A stretch of 64,000 nt of DNA from Providencia vermicola (GCF_010748935.1 NZ_CP048796.1:2421001-2485000); one strand, 5' to 3'; shown: positions 20,098 through 29,744, numbered from the stretch's first letter. The notes: generated by a model not told the origin, from the letters alone. Made by a program: numbers and translations.

Positions 20098-20682
20098 TTA
20101 TTCGTAAGTAATTTCGTAAGTTGCGTAGCTTTCTACAATACCGCTGCTAACAGTATCTGGTGTAGAAGTTGCGTAACCTACGTAATAAGTGAAGCGTGAA
20201 CCATCAGCAATATCGATTGTTTTTGGCTTAGGCTGAGTAGCGCTGGTTGGGTTGATTTTGGTTTTTAAATCAGAATCAGCGTTAGTTGCTAAAACTAATT
20301 GAATATTTTTAGCACCCGTTGAATCTGTGTTAGCTAAATAACCTTCGTTAGCACCAGAAGCACCCGCCAATACGTTACCACCAGTCCAGTTAACGTTTAA
20401 TACTGTGTCATCATTTGTGCCTTGGCAATTAGTTACATCAATCACAAATGATTTTGGTTTCAGATAAATGTTTGCACCTGCATCTTTAACTTCTTTAACA
20501 GAAACAGGAGACAAATAAACTTTAGCATCGCTACCTTGGCCATCAACAGAAATGGTACAAGAAACATCTGTCACTTTACCGTAAAAATTAACTTGGCCAC
20601 CGCCAGCATTTTCAGTTCCAGCATAAGCAGAAGATGCGCCAATAATTGCAGTTGCAACTGCTGTCAGTAATACTTTTTTCAT
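20098..20682 (-). CDS. Major fimbrial pilin, operon 2
   Basis: First gene of the operon, 194 residues from ATG 20682, which has AGGA 7 bases upstream; the in-frame ATG at 20688 is too close to that site. The signal peptide ends near SSAYA. The mature protein has the Gly-rich N-terminus ([15 protein letters not shown]), cysteines at VSCTI and TNCQG, and the C-terminal beta-strand [10 protein letters not shown] that the chaperone holds. Its position and the following hairpin suggest the main shaft subunit. Confidence 0.92.
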   Translation of the reverse strand: MKKVLLTAVATAIIGASSAYAGTENAGGGQVNFYGKVTDVSCTISVDGQGSDAKVYLSPVSVKEVKDAGANIYLKPKSFVIDVTNCQGTNDDTVLNVNWTGGNVLAGASGANEGYLANTDSTGAKNIQLVLATNADSDLKTKINPTSATQPKPKTIDIADGSRFTYYVGYATSTPDTVSSGIVESYATYEITYE

Positions 20683-20711
20683 TATCATTTCCTAATATGA
20701 GGGGTTTTATT

Positions 20712-21066
20712 ATTACACTAAACAGGACTTATTAAGTGCCTAGTTTTTTAATAAATAATTAACATAGTGTACTCACCATATATTTAATACGGACACATAT
20801 TTATTTCTGTGTATTTAAGCTACTACTAATAATTAAATTAAAAATATAGTTTTATCTCAATTAGTCCATCTTAGAATTAATAATCATAACGTGGTCTATA
20901 TGATTTCGAAGAGAGGATACATAAAAACTTAAATTACATTAAATCGTTTTTATTATTACATAGTGTAATTTTTAATAGATGGCACCTATCAAATGAGTGC
21001 TATTGATCGAAAAATTTTATTAAGCCAATTCTCTGAATTACTCGTATTATGCAAGTTTATTACACT
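20712..21066. repeat. Three copies of ATTACACT/AGTGTAAT upstream of the pilin gene
   Basis: Exact copies at 20712-20719 (plus), 20962-20969 (minus, part of the palindrome ATTACA-TAG-TGTAAT at 20955-20969) and 21059-21066 (plus). They may be regulator sites for operon 2; no known factor is assigned. Confidence 0.5.
20793..20812. promoter_or_regulatory. Inverted repeat ACACA-N10-TGTGT, candidate operator
   Basis: Arms at 20793-20797 and 20808-20812, about 110 bases upstream of the pilin start. The spacing of about one and a half helical turns would suit a dimeric HTH protein. Assignment to any regulator, such as the nearby MrpJ-like protein, is inference. Confidence 0.35.
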
Positions 21067-21115
21067 TGATAATTTATTTTTCAATTTTATGTTACAAATA
21101 AATTCTAAAAAATGA
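20993..21115 (+). CDS. Possible small ORF (40 aa) upstream of fimbrial operon 2, uncertain
   Basis: ATG-to-TGA frame of 40 codons, product beginning MSAIDRKILLSQFSELL, divergent from the pilin gene. There is no clear ribosome binding site and I recognise no family. It may be a decayed regulator or chance in AT-rich DNA. Confidence 0.2.
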   Translation: MSAIDRKILLSQFSELLVLCKFITLDNLFFNFMLQINSKK

Positions 21116-21240
21116 TCTTATGATAGTTTTTTGTAAAAAATGAAAACAGCAAAATACATCTAAATATGACCATCATTATCGTAATAACTTATTCCAAATT
21201 AAAATCCACTGAAGAATGAGTCATCTAAATTTGATAGCTA

Positions 21241-21281
21241 ACCTCTGCATAATATAAATTAATTTTATGTTATGTAGAGGT
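21241..21281 (+). other. 18-bp near-perfect palindrome with 5-base loop
   Basis: Arms 21241-21258 and 21264-21281. The only two mismatches are G-T and T-G, which become G-U pairs if the plus strand is transcribed, while the minus-strand RNA would have C-A mismatches. No T-run follows, so it is not a standard terminator. Confidence 0.5.
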
Positions 21282-22019
21282 TGATATTCATTCTTATTTG
21301 AGCATATATTTATGAAATAATGATGACACATCATAATTGGACTATTTACTCACTATTGGAGTAATTCTGAGAAGTTAAGCTAACAAAGAGATATTGTGGT
21401 GATAAAATACTGGGTATAACCAATATCGTTAGTGTTGATATTGATAATATTAGTCTAGCAAGTGAAATATCTAAGCTAAATTTACTTGGATTTTGATAAT
21501 TTTTATTAATTTAATATTTTATTTCTTGCCAATAACTAAAAATGTTTTAATGAATAATGGAGCATCAACGTCTTCTGTTAGTAAATGTTATCAATTAATT
21601 TGATATATAGCCGTTTTTTCTACATAAAATTTTATCTATTCAAATTATTTTAAAATTGTAACCAATTGATAATTAATATTAAAAAATAATTTGTTTTCTG
21701 GGTAACATAGGTCTATAAATCGGCATTCAGAAAACTCTTAAAACTCATCTACAGAGTAAAAATAGCTCACATTTCAACCAAACCTAACTAAAATCGATAT
21801 TCGATTAAAGCCCCTATCTATTAGGAATCCTATAATCTAACTAAAAATGTAGATGCTAATTGCTAAAATAGCCACATTTTATACAACTTATTCGGGCCAT
21901 AACATAAAACACACATCATATATTGAATATCTATTGTCGTTAAAAGTGAGAGTTAGATCTCTTTCAATCTATGAGCTGTACATTAATTAATCTTATTTGT
22001 TAATCTATCACTCTATCCC

Positions 22020-22314
22020 TTTCCGCCATTGGCAAAGTCATATGATGTCCATTGGTACGAACAGTAAAACACCCCATCCGCAAGAGAAAAGCGCCATAGA
22101 GTACAGGTAGCAGTTAACCTTTATGCGCTATTAAGCGAATGCAATTCACGCTATAGCTATAGCGCAGTAAAGATGCGTTAATTGCCTTCAAATTGGTGAG
22201 TGGCGTATCCCGATGTTTATGACCAAGTGCGCTCAATAACCGCGCTGTAATGGCACTATGAAGACTTGTGCTCAATATCATTATTCTCGGGATGATCTGG
22301 TGCGGCAAAGGCAA
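22020..22314 (-). pseudogene. Degenerate remnant, possibly Ash-like from a satellite prophage
   Basis: A minus-strand frame reads through SAITARLLSALGHKH and TPLTNLKAINASLLRYS, stops at 22114, and continues in the same frame with RMGCFTVRTNGHHMTLPMAE to a second stop near 22020. The first part recalls phage Ash-family proteins from memory only. Base composition is visibly less AT-rich than the flanks, as expected of transferred DNA. Only a fragment remains, with no integrase beside it. It may also be non-coding. Confidence 0.35.
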
Positions 22315-22423
22315 GTTCTTTCATCCATTCAGAAAGGATGGGCTTCGTTTTTTTTGCGTCAAGCTCCGCTCTCTCTTTTTTAGTTAACCTAATGACGACA
22401 ACCTCTGTTTTCATTTGATGCAT
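22256..22423 (-). CDS. Small hypothetical protein (55 aa), possible DNA-binding or mobilisation-type fragment
   Basis: I start at ATG 22423, which has a strong AGGGGG 8 bases upstream. The product has a short beta-like stretch (KTEVVVIRLTKKERAEL) followed by a helix-rich middle (ILSEWMKELAFA), reminiscent of ribbon-helix-helix or MobC-like proteins but too short to decide. It overlaps the remnant frame at 22020-22314. The good ribosome binding site argues that it is, or was, translated. Confidence 0.45.
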   Translation of the reverse strand: MHQMKTEVVVIRLTKKERAELDAKKTKPILSEWMKELAFAAPDHPENNDIEHKSS

Positions 22424-22728
22424 TTTAATTTCCCCCTTTAGAGGGTTAACCATGCCATAGTCAAGCCAAAGACAGGTCTTAATTACTTAATTTTACAAAA
22501 ACAGAAGATAACGATACAAACAACTGAAATTAATCAATATATGTATTGATAAAAAGAGACTTGAGACTAGTTGCATGTCGAATTAATTGAAAACAACGCC
22601 ATTTACCCTTTTGATAATCTAATAATGAATATAAAAATTATAATATTGTCAGTAAGTTACTCATTGATTACAGTATTCATACTAAACAAATTTGGCCTAT
22701 ATCATAAAATGAGAAGCGAGAACTTCTG
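22424..22728. other. Intergenic region before the FUSC gene
   Basis: AT-rich 305 bases between the 55-aa gene and the plus-strand FUSC gene. I see no gene and no convincing promoter or repeat. Confidence 0.4.
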
Positions 22729-23676
22729 ATGTCAATTTCTTTGCACCAAATCCGTAGTGCACTTTTACTCTCTCTATGGGTTATTGCTCCTTGGATTTTC
22801 GGTATATTCTATGGACAAGCCATGTTTGGCACTCTTATGTCCTTTGGTGCTTATTTATTAGTGGTTTCATACCCTAAATTACCCAAAAAAAATCCAATTC
22901 CCGTATTACTACAAGGGGCTGGGATTTTATCTGTCTTTGCAATCATCGGGATTAATGTCACTTTAGGTAGCCTTTTGTTTTTTATTTATGCTGCTCTTGG
23001 TGCCCTTATTCAAGGCTATGCTGAATTACGAGCCACGTATTTGCGTTTACCTATCGCATTAGGCGTATTGGCTTATTTTCTTTCAATAGGACAAATACCT
23101 TCCCAAGGGAGTTTATTTTATAGTTGTGCATTTACACTCGGTACCTGTTGGGGCGTTATCATTTCTTATCTTCAGCTCCCTCGAAATGAAGCCCCCGCTT
23201 CTGCCACTCATATTGACTTACGTTCTCCAGCGGTACAACGCTTCTCCATTGCAATGGTCTTAGTCGCACTAATAGGCAGTGTGCTCGCGACGCTATTGCC
23301 TAGCTCACATCCTTGTTGGTTACCGGCTGCGGGTTTAAGGGTGATGAAATCTGAGCGTATGGCGACGTGGGCGCGATTAAAACAACGGGGGATAGGCACC
23401 TTACTGGGCGCTGCTGTTGGCGGATTGTTACTTGGTTTTTATGAAAATCAACTATTACACGTCTCACTGGTGGGATTATTATTATTTGCCATGTTAATAA
23501 TTGGGGCTAAACGCTACGGTTATTGGACATTCTGTTTAACTGCCATTGCACTGACTTTTAATATTACCGCTACCGCTGGGCCTATAATCCTCGCGTTCGA
23601 CCGAGTATTGCTCACAATTTGCGCACTCATTATTGCAATAACCATGCTGTTAGTACTACCCAAATCGACAAAATAA
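22729..23676 (+). CDS. FUSC-family integral membrane protein
   Basis: Membrane protein of 315 residues with about ten hydrophobic segments in two blocks (residues about 8-150 and 170-312), separated by a short soluble linker. The second block resembles the FUSC/aromatic-acid exporter half (SSHPCWLPAAGLRVMKSE, RGIGTLLGAAVGG). Relatives are putative exporters of small toxic compounds; the substrate is unknown. The ribosome binding site is weak. It ends 53 bases before the aldo/keto reductase start and may be co-transcribed with it. Confidence 0.75.
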   Translation: MSISLHQIRSALLLSLWVIAPWIFGIFYGQAMFGTLMSFGAYLLVVSYPKLPKKNPIPVLLQGAGILSVFAIIGINVTLGSLLFFIYAALGALIQGYAELRATYLRLPIALGVLAYFLSIGQIPSQGSLFYSCAFTLGTCWGVIISYLQLPRNEAPASATHIDLRSPAVQRFSIAMVLVALIGSVLATLLPSSHPCWLPAAGLRVMKSERMATWARLKQRGIGTLLGAAVGGLLLGFYENQLLHVSLVGLLLFAMLIIGAKRYGYWTFCLTAIALTFNITATAGPIILAFDRVLLTICALIIAITMLLVLPKSTK

Positions 23677-23729
23677 GTTTCGACAAGGTTGATATATTGA
23701 ATGTAATGCTAATATCAACAGGAGGCACT

Positions 23730-24563
23730 ATGAGCCCGACATATGAATTACTCGATGGATTCCAAATTCCTCAAATTGGCTTTGGAACATATGCTTTAAA
23801 AGGCTTACAGGGCACGCGGATCATTGAAAGCGCTTTAAACAATGGCTACCGTTTACTCGATACCGCATTTAATTATGAAAATGAAGGCATCGTCGGTAGA
23901 GCAATAAAAAATAGTTCTATTCCAAGAGATCAAATCAGTGTGACTTCAAAGTTACCTGGGCGCCACCAGCAATATAATAACGCAATACAGACGATTCAAG
24001 AATCTATCACACGTCTAGGATTAGACTATATTGACCTGTATTTGATCCACTGGCCAAACCCGAAAAGAGGAACGTTCGTTGAAGCTTGGCAAGCTTTAAT
24101 CGACTCACAACGTTCTGGCTTAATAAGAAGCATTGGTGTCTGTAATTTTCTTCCTGAGCACATCGAGATTTTAGAAAAAGAAACAGGCGTGCTCCCTGTC
24201 ATTAACCAGATAGAATTACACCCTAACTTTAACCAAGCAACACAGCGTCAATATCATGCATCAAAAGGCATTATTACGCAGTCATGGAGTCCATTAGGAC
24301 GAGCTGGAAATTTATTCTCTCACCCAACGCTGGTCAATTTGTCTAAAAAATATAATCAGACTGTGTCACAGATTATCATGCGCTGGCATTTACAATTAGG
24401 TGCATTGCCGATACCAAAATCCGCGCACTCAACTCGTCAGATTGAAAATATTGATGTTTATGATTTTATCCTGTCGTCAGAAGATATGCAGGCAATAAAT
24501 GCATTATCTTCAGTAGAGGGAAGACTAAGAAACCAAGACCCAGCAGTGTATGAAGAGTTTTAA
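23730..24563 (+). CDS. Aldo/keto reductase
   Basis: NADPH-dependent reductase of 277 residues with a TIM-barrel fold, related to 2,5-diketogluconate/methylglyoxal reductases. The catalytic tetrad fits Asp44, Tyr49, Lys74 and His107 (LLDTAFNYE, TSKLPG, LIHWP). The C-terminal cofactor-binding part IPKSAHSTRQIENI is present. I start at ATG 23730 with AGGAGG directly upstream; the frame is open to 23619, but that part overlaps the FUSC gene and lacks support. The physiological substrate cannot be told. Confidence 0.9.
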   Translation: MSPTYELLDGFQIPQIGFGTYALKGLQGTRIIESALNNGYRLLDTAFNYENEGIVGRAIKNSSIPRDQISVTSKLPGRHQQYNNAIQTIQESITRLGLDYIDLYLIHWPNPKRGTFVEAWQALIDSQRSGLIRSIGVCNFLPEHIEILEKETGVLPVINQIELHPNFNQATQRQYHASKGIITQSWSPLGRAGNLFSHPTLVNLSKKYNQTVSQIIMRWHLQLGALPIPKSAHSTRQIENIDVYDFILSSEDMQAINALSSVEGRLRNQDPAVYEEF

Positions 24564-24600
24564 ATACGGTTTAGGAAGTGATACAAGCGGTTGCAGTAAC

Positions 24601-24647
24601 AGCCCTATCGAATAGGGCTATTATATGATCCCGTGTCAATGAACACG
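24601..24647. terminator. Hairpins between the aldo/keto reductase and ycgN
   Basis: AGCCCTAT (24601-24608) pairs with ATAGGGCT (24612-24619), followed by ATTATAT. A second small hairpin CGTGT/ACACG covers 24632-24647. They lie between convergent genes; neither has a long T-run. Confidence 0.6.
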
Positions 24648-24650
24648 TGA

Positions 24651-25094
24651 TTATGTTCTGTCTACGGGACGGTTCATTATATGGTCTTCCCACTCAACCA
24701 CATCTTTTTCCCTAACGGCTATGTGCCGCACAGAAATCCTTTCCGCATGCATTGCCGCTTTTGACCCCGTCTTTAACGGATGCCATGCAGGCAATGTTTT
24801 CCCTTCAAGCAACAGACGATAAGCACAAGTATGTGGTAGCCATTCAAACGTCTCTAAATTGTATCGATTAAGTTTGATACAATCTGCCTCATAGCTGAAA
24901 CGGTCTTCATAATGTTTACACTGGCACGTTTTGATATTTAATTGATTACAAGCCACATTAGTAAAATAAATTTCATCTGTGTCTTCATCCATCAGTTTAT
25001 GCAAGCAGCACTGCCCACAACCGTCACACAGTGATTCCCATTCATCGTCAGTCATTTCATCTAACGTTTTTACCTGCCAGAAAGGCTGAGACAT
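24651..25094 (-). CDS. ycgN: YcgN, UPF0260 cysteine-rich protein
   Basis: Protein of 147 residues, nearly identical in motif order to E. coli YcgN. A cysteine cluster [12 protein letters not shown] is near residues 24-35, with further cysteines in [12 protein letters not shown] and CAYRLL, suggesting a metal or Fe-S centre as in CxxCxxCC proteins. Function is not established. It follows ycgM after 20 bases on the same strand. Confidence 0.93.
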   Translation of the reverse strand: MSQPFWQVKTLDEMTDDEWESLCDGCGQCCLHKLMDEDTDEIYFTNVACNQLNIKTCQCKHYEDRFSYEADCIKLNRYNLETFEWLPHTCAYRLLLEGKTLPAWHPLKTGSKAAMHAERISVRHIAVREKDVVEWEDHIMNRPVDRT

Positions 25095-25114
25095 AATACT
25101 TAATAATCCTATAC

Positions 25115-25771
25115 TTATATCACTCTGGTCGTTAACGAGTGATCATTAATTGAGAGCTTTAACATATCACCCGATGTCAATGGTCCCACACCTTCTGGGG
25201 TTCCTGTCAAAATGATATCCCCCGCACGTAAGGTAAAAAAGCGAGACATATAACTAATCAATGGCAATATGGGCGTGATCATATCACGAGTCGAGCCTGA
25301 CTGGCGAATTTCGCCATTAATCTCTAAGGACAGTTGGGCACTTTGTGGGTCACCAAAGCTATTGACAGGAATAAAACCCGAAATTGGGCAAGACCCATCG
25401 AATGCTTTACTTTTTTCCCATGGTTGTCCCGCTTTCTTAAATTTTGCTTGTAAATCTCGTAGCGTTAAATCTAACGCCACCGCAAAACCCGCAATTGAAC
25501 GAGAAACCCGATCTTCATCGGCATTCTTTAATGGCATACCAATCAAGACAGCTAATTCAATCTCATGATGCACTGCTCCCAGATCTTTTGGGATCACTAT
25601 CGGCTGGTTTGCATCACATAATGCAGTTTCAGGTTTAATAAAAATAACAGGTTCTTCTGGGTGTGCGGAGCCCATCTCTTTAATGTGTTTTGCGTAATTA
25701 CTGCCAACACAAACTACTTTATTTGCAGGAAAATCCAATAAGGCACCTTGCCAGTCACGATGTTGGTACAT
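25115..25771 (-). CDS. ycgM: YcgM, fumarylacetoacetate hydrolase-family protein
   Basis: FAH-fold enzyme of 218 residues (E. coli YcgM 219). Metal-binding acidic residues are in [11 protein letters not shown] and the Asp of ALDLTLRD; the substrate-loop region reads [12 protein letters not shown]. Such enzymes act as acylpyruvate hydrolases or decarboxylases; E. coli YcgM is thought to act on oxaloacetate or acylpyruvates. AGGAG lies 8 bases before the ATG. It is in an operon with ycgN. Confidence 0.93.
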   Translation of the reverse strand: MYQHRDWQGALLDFPANKVVCVGSNYAKHIKEMGSAHPEEPVIFIKPETALCDANQPIVIPKDLGAVHHEIELAVLIGMPLKNADEDRVSRSIAGFAVALDLTLRDLQAKFKKAGQPWEKSKAFDGSCPISGFIPVNSFGDPQSAQLSLEINGEIRQSGSTRDMITPILPLISYMSRFFTLRAGDIILTGTPEGVGPLTSGDMLKLSINDHSLTTRVI

Positions 25772-25791
25772 AGTTGTAACTCCTATTATCG

Positions 25792-26880
25792 TTATTGTAT
25801 TTTTTGAGCAACGCCGTCAGCCATCAAGCATACACTCAAAGCAAAGTAATATGAGCGATTCCAATGCATAATAGTGCGGAAATTTTCTGTCACTAAGTAT
25901 GCGCGCCCCTGCGGATCATCAGGGATAACAACCCATGTTTTTACACTGGACGGTAATTGTGCGAATGCTGGTAATTTGACGCCAAGTTGTTGCCACTGAG
26001 CAACGGTTTTACCCTGCTCTGCTTTAACCCCTTCGAGCTGTTTATCAAAATCAGCAGGTAATGTAATTTGGTAACCCCACGGTAAAGCGGCTTGCCAGCC
26101 TTCTGTCGAAAGATAATTCGCGATGGAGGCAAAAACATCTGCCGTGTTATTCCATATATCCATTTTTCCATCACCATCACCGTCCGCCGCATAAGACAAA
26201 TACGATGTTGGCATAAATTGGCTTTGCCCCATGGCTCCAGCCCAAGATCCTTTTAATTGCTGATCTTCTGGGATATAGCCTTTGTCCATAATTTCCAATG
26301 CAGCTAGCAATTGTTTGCTAAATAAAGCTTCACGACGCCCTTCAAATGAAAGTGTTGCTAATGCTGAAATAACATCTTCTTTACCTTGGGAACGACCGAA
26401 TCCACTCTCTAGTCCCCACAAAGAAACAATATATTGAGGCGGAACACCATAACGTTTGCTAACCGCATTTAAGATTGCTTCGTTTTCCCAATATTTTTGA
26501 GCACCTGCGTTAATGCGCGAGGCGGGTAACACATTCTTTAAATAGCTTTCTAAAGTCACGGTGGCTCTTTTTTCAGGTTGCCCTTTATCGGCCTTAACCA
26601 CACGCTCAATAAAATGGATATTAGCGAATCCCCGTTCAACCGTGCTCGGTTTAATTCCTTGCGCTATCGCGTGCTGTTTTAATAACTCAACATAAGCCGG
26701 AAATTGTGATGGCTCACGATTTTCAATTGGAAATGCTTTATCTAGCGCTTCAACTTCTTGCGCAATTGCAACATTTTGTTGAGTAGTCAATTGTTTCGGT
26801 GCAGCTGAAACCGGTGGCTTCGCTGAACAACTCACTAAAAATAAGCCGCTAATTAAAGTAAATAGTAAAGTTGGTTTCAT
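25792..26880 (-). CDS. MltB-family lytic murein transglycosylase lipoprotein
   Basis: GH103-type lytic transglycosylase of 362 residues that cleaves peptidoglycan between MurNAc and GlcNAc. The lipobox LVSC puts the lipidated Cys at residue 18. The catalytic Glu fits E158 in GLESGFGRSQG; GSWAGAMGQSQFMPTSYL and DGDGDGKMDIW follow, as in the family. I start at ATG 26880, with GGGAG 7 bases upstream, not at 26901. It lies directly upstream of ycgM on the same strand. It is not MltB itself by sequence, so no symbol is given. Confidence 0.9.
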   Translation of the reverse strand: MKPTLLFTLISGLFLVSCSAKPPVSAAPKQLTTQQNVAIAQEVEALDKAFPIENREPSQFPAYVELLKQHAIAQGIKPSTVERGFANIHFIERVVKADKGQPEKRATVTLESYLKNVLPASRINAGAQKYWENEAILNAVSKRYGVPPQYIVSLWGLESGFGRSQGKEDVISALATLSFEGRREALFSKQLLAALEIMDKGYIPEDQQLKGSWAGAMGQSQFMPTSYLSYAADGDGDGKMDIWNNTADVFASIANYLSTEGWQAALPWGYQITLPADFDKQLEGVKAEQGKTVAQWQQLGVKLPAFAQLPSSVKTWVVIPDDPQGRAYLVTENFRTIMHWNRSYYFALSVCLMADGVAQKIQ

Positions 26881-26926
26881 TTCATCACTCCCACCGGTCA
26901 ATTATCATTTCAGGATTATCCTAATT

Positions 26927-27226
26927 TTATTCGCTACAAGACTCACGATATTCAGCGAGTAAATTTTCAACTGGTGGTGGAAATTGAAGATAATATCCGA
27001 CTTCAATTAAATCTGCTTTGACCTTTTCAATATCAGCATTTGCCAATTTATCGCGGTTTGTAAGGGATAATGTCATCGCAAACTGTGGAACGCCGAATTG
27101 TTTCATCAGTTCTTCGGGGACTCGAGAAAAATCATCTTTCTTCTCAATATAAAGATATGTTTGATCACGGTTAGGACTACGATATATTGCACAAATCATT
27201 ATATTTAACTCTTTTTCTTGGTTCAT
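26927..27226 (-). CDS. ycgL: YcgL family protein
   Basis: YcgL-domain protein of 99 residues; the core reads [23 protein letters not shown], then PPPVENLL at the C-terminus. Function is unknown; the gene is conserved next to minC in enterobacteria. An internal ATG at 27199 would give MICAIYRS, and the true start could be either. It is divergent from minC. Confidence 0.9.
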   Translation of the reverse strand: MNQEKELNIMICAIYRSPNRDQTYLYIEKKDDFSRVPEELMKQFGVPQFAMTLSLTNRDKLANADIEKVKADLIEVGYYLQFPPPVENLLAEYRESCSE

Positions 27227-27328
27227 TGGCTTGCTTGAGGAATGCAGTAACTATAACATGCTATTGTTTTACAGAATATCGTCTCCCGAAGTTTGTTTCG
27301 GATATTTTAATTTGCTGAGCCCGGATAG

Positions 27329-28048
27329 ATGTCACAGTCGCCAATAGAACTCAAAGGCAGTAGCTTTACTCTTTCAGTGCTTCACTTACGTAGTGAAGAA
27401 ACTAAACTCATCAAAAAAGCGCTTCAAGATAAGGTAAGCCAAGCACCTGACTTCCTTAAAAACGCGCCTGTGGTTATTAATATTGCCGATTTAACAGCGA
27501 ATGCGGATTTATACAGTATCCATAAGGCTGTTATATCAGTTGGTTTAAGGGTTGTCGGAATAAGTGGATGCACCGACCCTTTATTACGGAAGAAAGTCAG
27601 TGATGCAGGTTTAGCGGTACTGAGTGAAGGCAAAAGCCAAAAAGCCGTTGACATTCAGCCTGAATCAACGCCGTCTAACGTTGAAATTGCTTCGCCAGCG
27701 GACCCTGAGTTTAGTTATCGAAAAACTCGAATTATTAATAGCCCAGTTCGTTCAGGTCAACGAATTTATGCCCCAAATAGTGATCTTATTGTCACAAGTA
27801 ATATCAGCGCAGGTGCAGAATTACTTGCAGATGGTAATATTCATATATATGGCATAATGAGAGGTCGAGCTCTTGCGGGCGCCTCTGGTGATACTGAAAG
27901 CCAAATTTTTTGTACACACCTGCAAGCCGAATTGGTGTCTATTGCGGGTGAATATTGGCTGAGTGATCAGATCCCTTCTGAATTTCTCGGCAAAGCAGCG
28001 AAACTTTGTCTCGTTGATAACAGATTAAATATTGAAAACTTAATTTAG
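27329..28048 (+). CDS. minC: Septum-site inhibitor MinC
   Basis: Protein of 239 residues. The N-terminal FtsZ-inhibiting domain starts [15 protein letters not shown]; the C-terminal beta-helical MinD/FtsZ-binding domain includes [30 protein letters not shown] and [11 protein letters not shown]. It is recruited to the membrane by MinD and blocks Z-ring formation at the poles. First gene of minCDE, 23 bases before minD. Confidence 0.97.
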   Translation: MSQSPIELKGSSFTLSVLHLRSEETKLIKKALQDKVSQAPDFLKNAPVVINIADLTANADLYSIHKAVISVGLRVVGISGCTDPLLRKKVSDAGLAVLSEGKSQKAVDIQPESTPSNVEIASPADPEFSYRKTRIINSPVRSGQRIYAPNSDLIVTSNISAGAELLADGNIHIYGIMRGRALAGASGDTESQIFCTHLQAELVSIAGEYWLSDQIPSEFLGKAAKLCLVDNRLNIENLI

Positions 28049-28071
28049 ACCTTATTTACAAGGAATTATTC

Positions 28072-28887
28072 ATGGCACGCATAATTGTTGTTACATCTGG
28101 TAAAGGTGGCGTAGGTAAAACCACTTCAAGCGCGGCCATAGCTACAGGCCTAGCACAAAGAGGGAAAAAAACAGTTGTGATCGATTTTGATATCGGTCTG
28201 CGTAACCTCGACCTTATCATGGGATGTGAACGCCGAGTAGTGTATGACTTCGTTAACGTCATTCAAGGTGATGCCACGTTAAATCAGGCACTCATTAAAG
28301 ATAAACGTACAGAGAATCTCTATATTCTACCTGCATCACAAACTCGTGATAAAGATGCCCTTACTCGAGAAGGCGTTGAAAAGATACTCGACGAATTAGG
28401 TAATGAATTAGCATTCGACTTTATTGTCTGTGATTCACCAGCAGGTATCGAAAGTGGTGCATTGATGGCACTTTACTTTGCAGATGAAGCGATTATCACT
28501 ACCAACCCAGAAGTCTCTTCAGTACGCGATTCTGACCGCATCCTAGGTATTCTTGCCTCTAAATCACGCCGCGCCGAAAAAGGTTTAGACCCTATCAAAG
28601 AGCACTTATTATTAACCCGTTATAATCCAGGAAGAGTGACTCGTGGCGATATGTTGAGTATGGAAGATGTCTTAGAAATACTCTGCATTCCATTAATTGG
28701 TGTGATCCCTGAAGATCAATCCGTATTACGTTCATCAAACCAAGGTGAACCTGTGATTTTAGACACGGAATCTGATGCTGGTCAGGCATACAGCGACTGT
28801 GTTGATCGTATTTTAGGTGAAGAACGCCCTATCCGATTCATTGAAGAAGAGAAAAAAGGTTTCTTGAAACGCCTATTTGGGGGGTAA
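28072..28887 (+). CDS. minD: Septum-site ATPase MinD
   Basis: Membrane-associated ATPase of 271 residues of the ParA/MinD type. The deviant Walker A GKGGVGKTT is at residues 10-18, switch regions include IDFDIGLRNLD and CDSPAGIE, and the C-terminal amphipathic membrane helix ends FLKRLFGG. It carries MinC to the membrane and oscillates with MinE. AAGGA lies before the ATG. Confidence 0.98.
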   Translation: MARIIVVTSGKGGVGKTTSSAAIATGLAQRGKKTVVIDFDIGLRNLDLIMGCERRVVYDFVNVIQGDATLNQALIKDKRTENLYILPASQTRDKDALTREGVEKILDELGNELAFDFIVCDSPAGIESGALMALYFADEAIITTNPEVSSVRDSDRILGILASKSRRAEKGLDPIKEHLLLTRYNPGRVTRGDMLSMEDVLEILCIPLIGVIPEDQSVLRSSNQGEPVILDTESDAGQAYSDCVDRILGEERPIRFIEEEKKGFLKRLFGG

Positions 28888-28890
28888 ATA

Positions 28891-29169
28891 ATGGCTTTAT
28901 TGGATTTCTTTCTGTCGCGGAAAAAACCGACAGCAAATATCGCAAAAGAGCGATTGCAAATCATCGTAGCAGAACGTCGCCGCGGTGATAGTGAACCTCC
29001 TTATCTTGCTGATATGAAAAGAGATATTTTACAGGTTATTTGTAAGTATGTTCAAGTTGACCCTGAGATGCTTTCTGTACAATTCGAACAAAAAGACGAC
29101 GATATCTCAGTACTTGAATTGAACGTGACATTACCTGAAGGTGATGAGCTAAAAACAACTGAGAAATAA
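28891..29169 (+). CDS. minE: Cell-division topological specificity factor MinE
   Basis: Protein of 92 residues. The N-terminal membrane-targeting and anti-MinCD part is [20 protein letters not shown]; the C-terminal dimerisation domain holds [14 protein letters not shown] and [11 protein letters not shown]. It stimulates MinD ATPase and drives pole-to-pole oscillation. Three bases separate it from the minD stop. Confidence 0.97.
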   Translation: MALLDFFLSRKKPTANIAKERLQIIVAERRRGDSEPPYLADMKRDILQVICKYVQVDPEMLSVQFEQKDDDISVLELNVTLPEGDELKTTEK

Positions 29170-29663
29170 TCATAGCAAATAGCCGTTGTTTTTAAGTGAT
29201 AAATAGCGGCTCGCTTTATCAGTTTTTCAGTCAATTGAATTGGCTTAATCATTAGTAAGCTAAATAGCCATAATATTTTTTATGGCTTGGGTTTTCTATC
29301 GCTAAAATAATGTTTGCGATTCTTTTAGATAAGCTCTCTGCTTGCAATATAACCAAATGTTAAACACCACATCTTCTAGATTACCCTATTAGCATAACGC
29401 ACTATCTATTCACGCTAATTTTAATCCTCTTCACCAAAATAAAGACTCATCGGCAATAAAACTTATATACAAGATCGACAAAATAACGGGTCAGTTATCT
29501 TTTAAGGAATAGAGGCGATTAACAATAACTTTAAAATGATAAACTTCATTCCACATCTTGCCTGCTATTTTGGCTAAATATTGTTCTTTGATTATTTTTC
29601 AAAATACAGAAACAACCTTTCACAAAGAGTGAATAAAATGCTTTTAATATGCCTAAGGATTAT

Positions 29664-29744
29664 ATGGGCAGTTTTACCCAAGGTCTCATTAACGCTATGT
29701 TGTTCTTTGTTGAGAGAGCCTTAAATCCAGCGAGCTCGATTTAA
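29664..29744 (+). CDS. Possible very small protein (26 aa), uncertain
   Basis: ATG-to-TAA frame with AAGGA only 4 bases upstream; product begins MGSFTQGLINAMLFFVERAL. Its 3' part is inside the 11-bp hairpin. It could be a short membrane-active peptide or chance. No family recognised. Confidence 0.25.
   Translation: MGSFTQGLINAMLFFVERALNPASSI

Larger units (their letters stand above)
20683..22255. other. Long AT-rich region upstream of fimbrial operon 2
   Basis: About 1.5 kb of AT-rich DNA before the major pilin. It contains three copies of the 8-mer ATTACACT, an ACACA/TGTGT inverted pair (20793-20812), an 18-bp imperfect palindrome (21241-21281), one 40-codon ORF (20993-21115) and, near its right end, the mobile-element-like remnant. 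No recombinase gene and no long flanking inverted repeats are visible, so a phase switch of the mrpI type is not supported here. Confidence 0.6.

Noticed and set aside
20683-22020. Invertible promoter element for operon 2
   Set aside because: No long flanking inverted repeats and no recombinase gene in the window.
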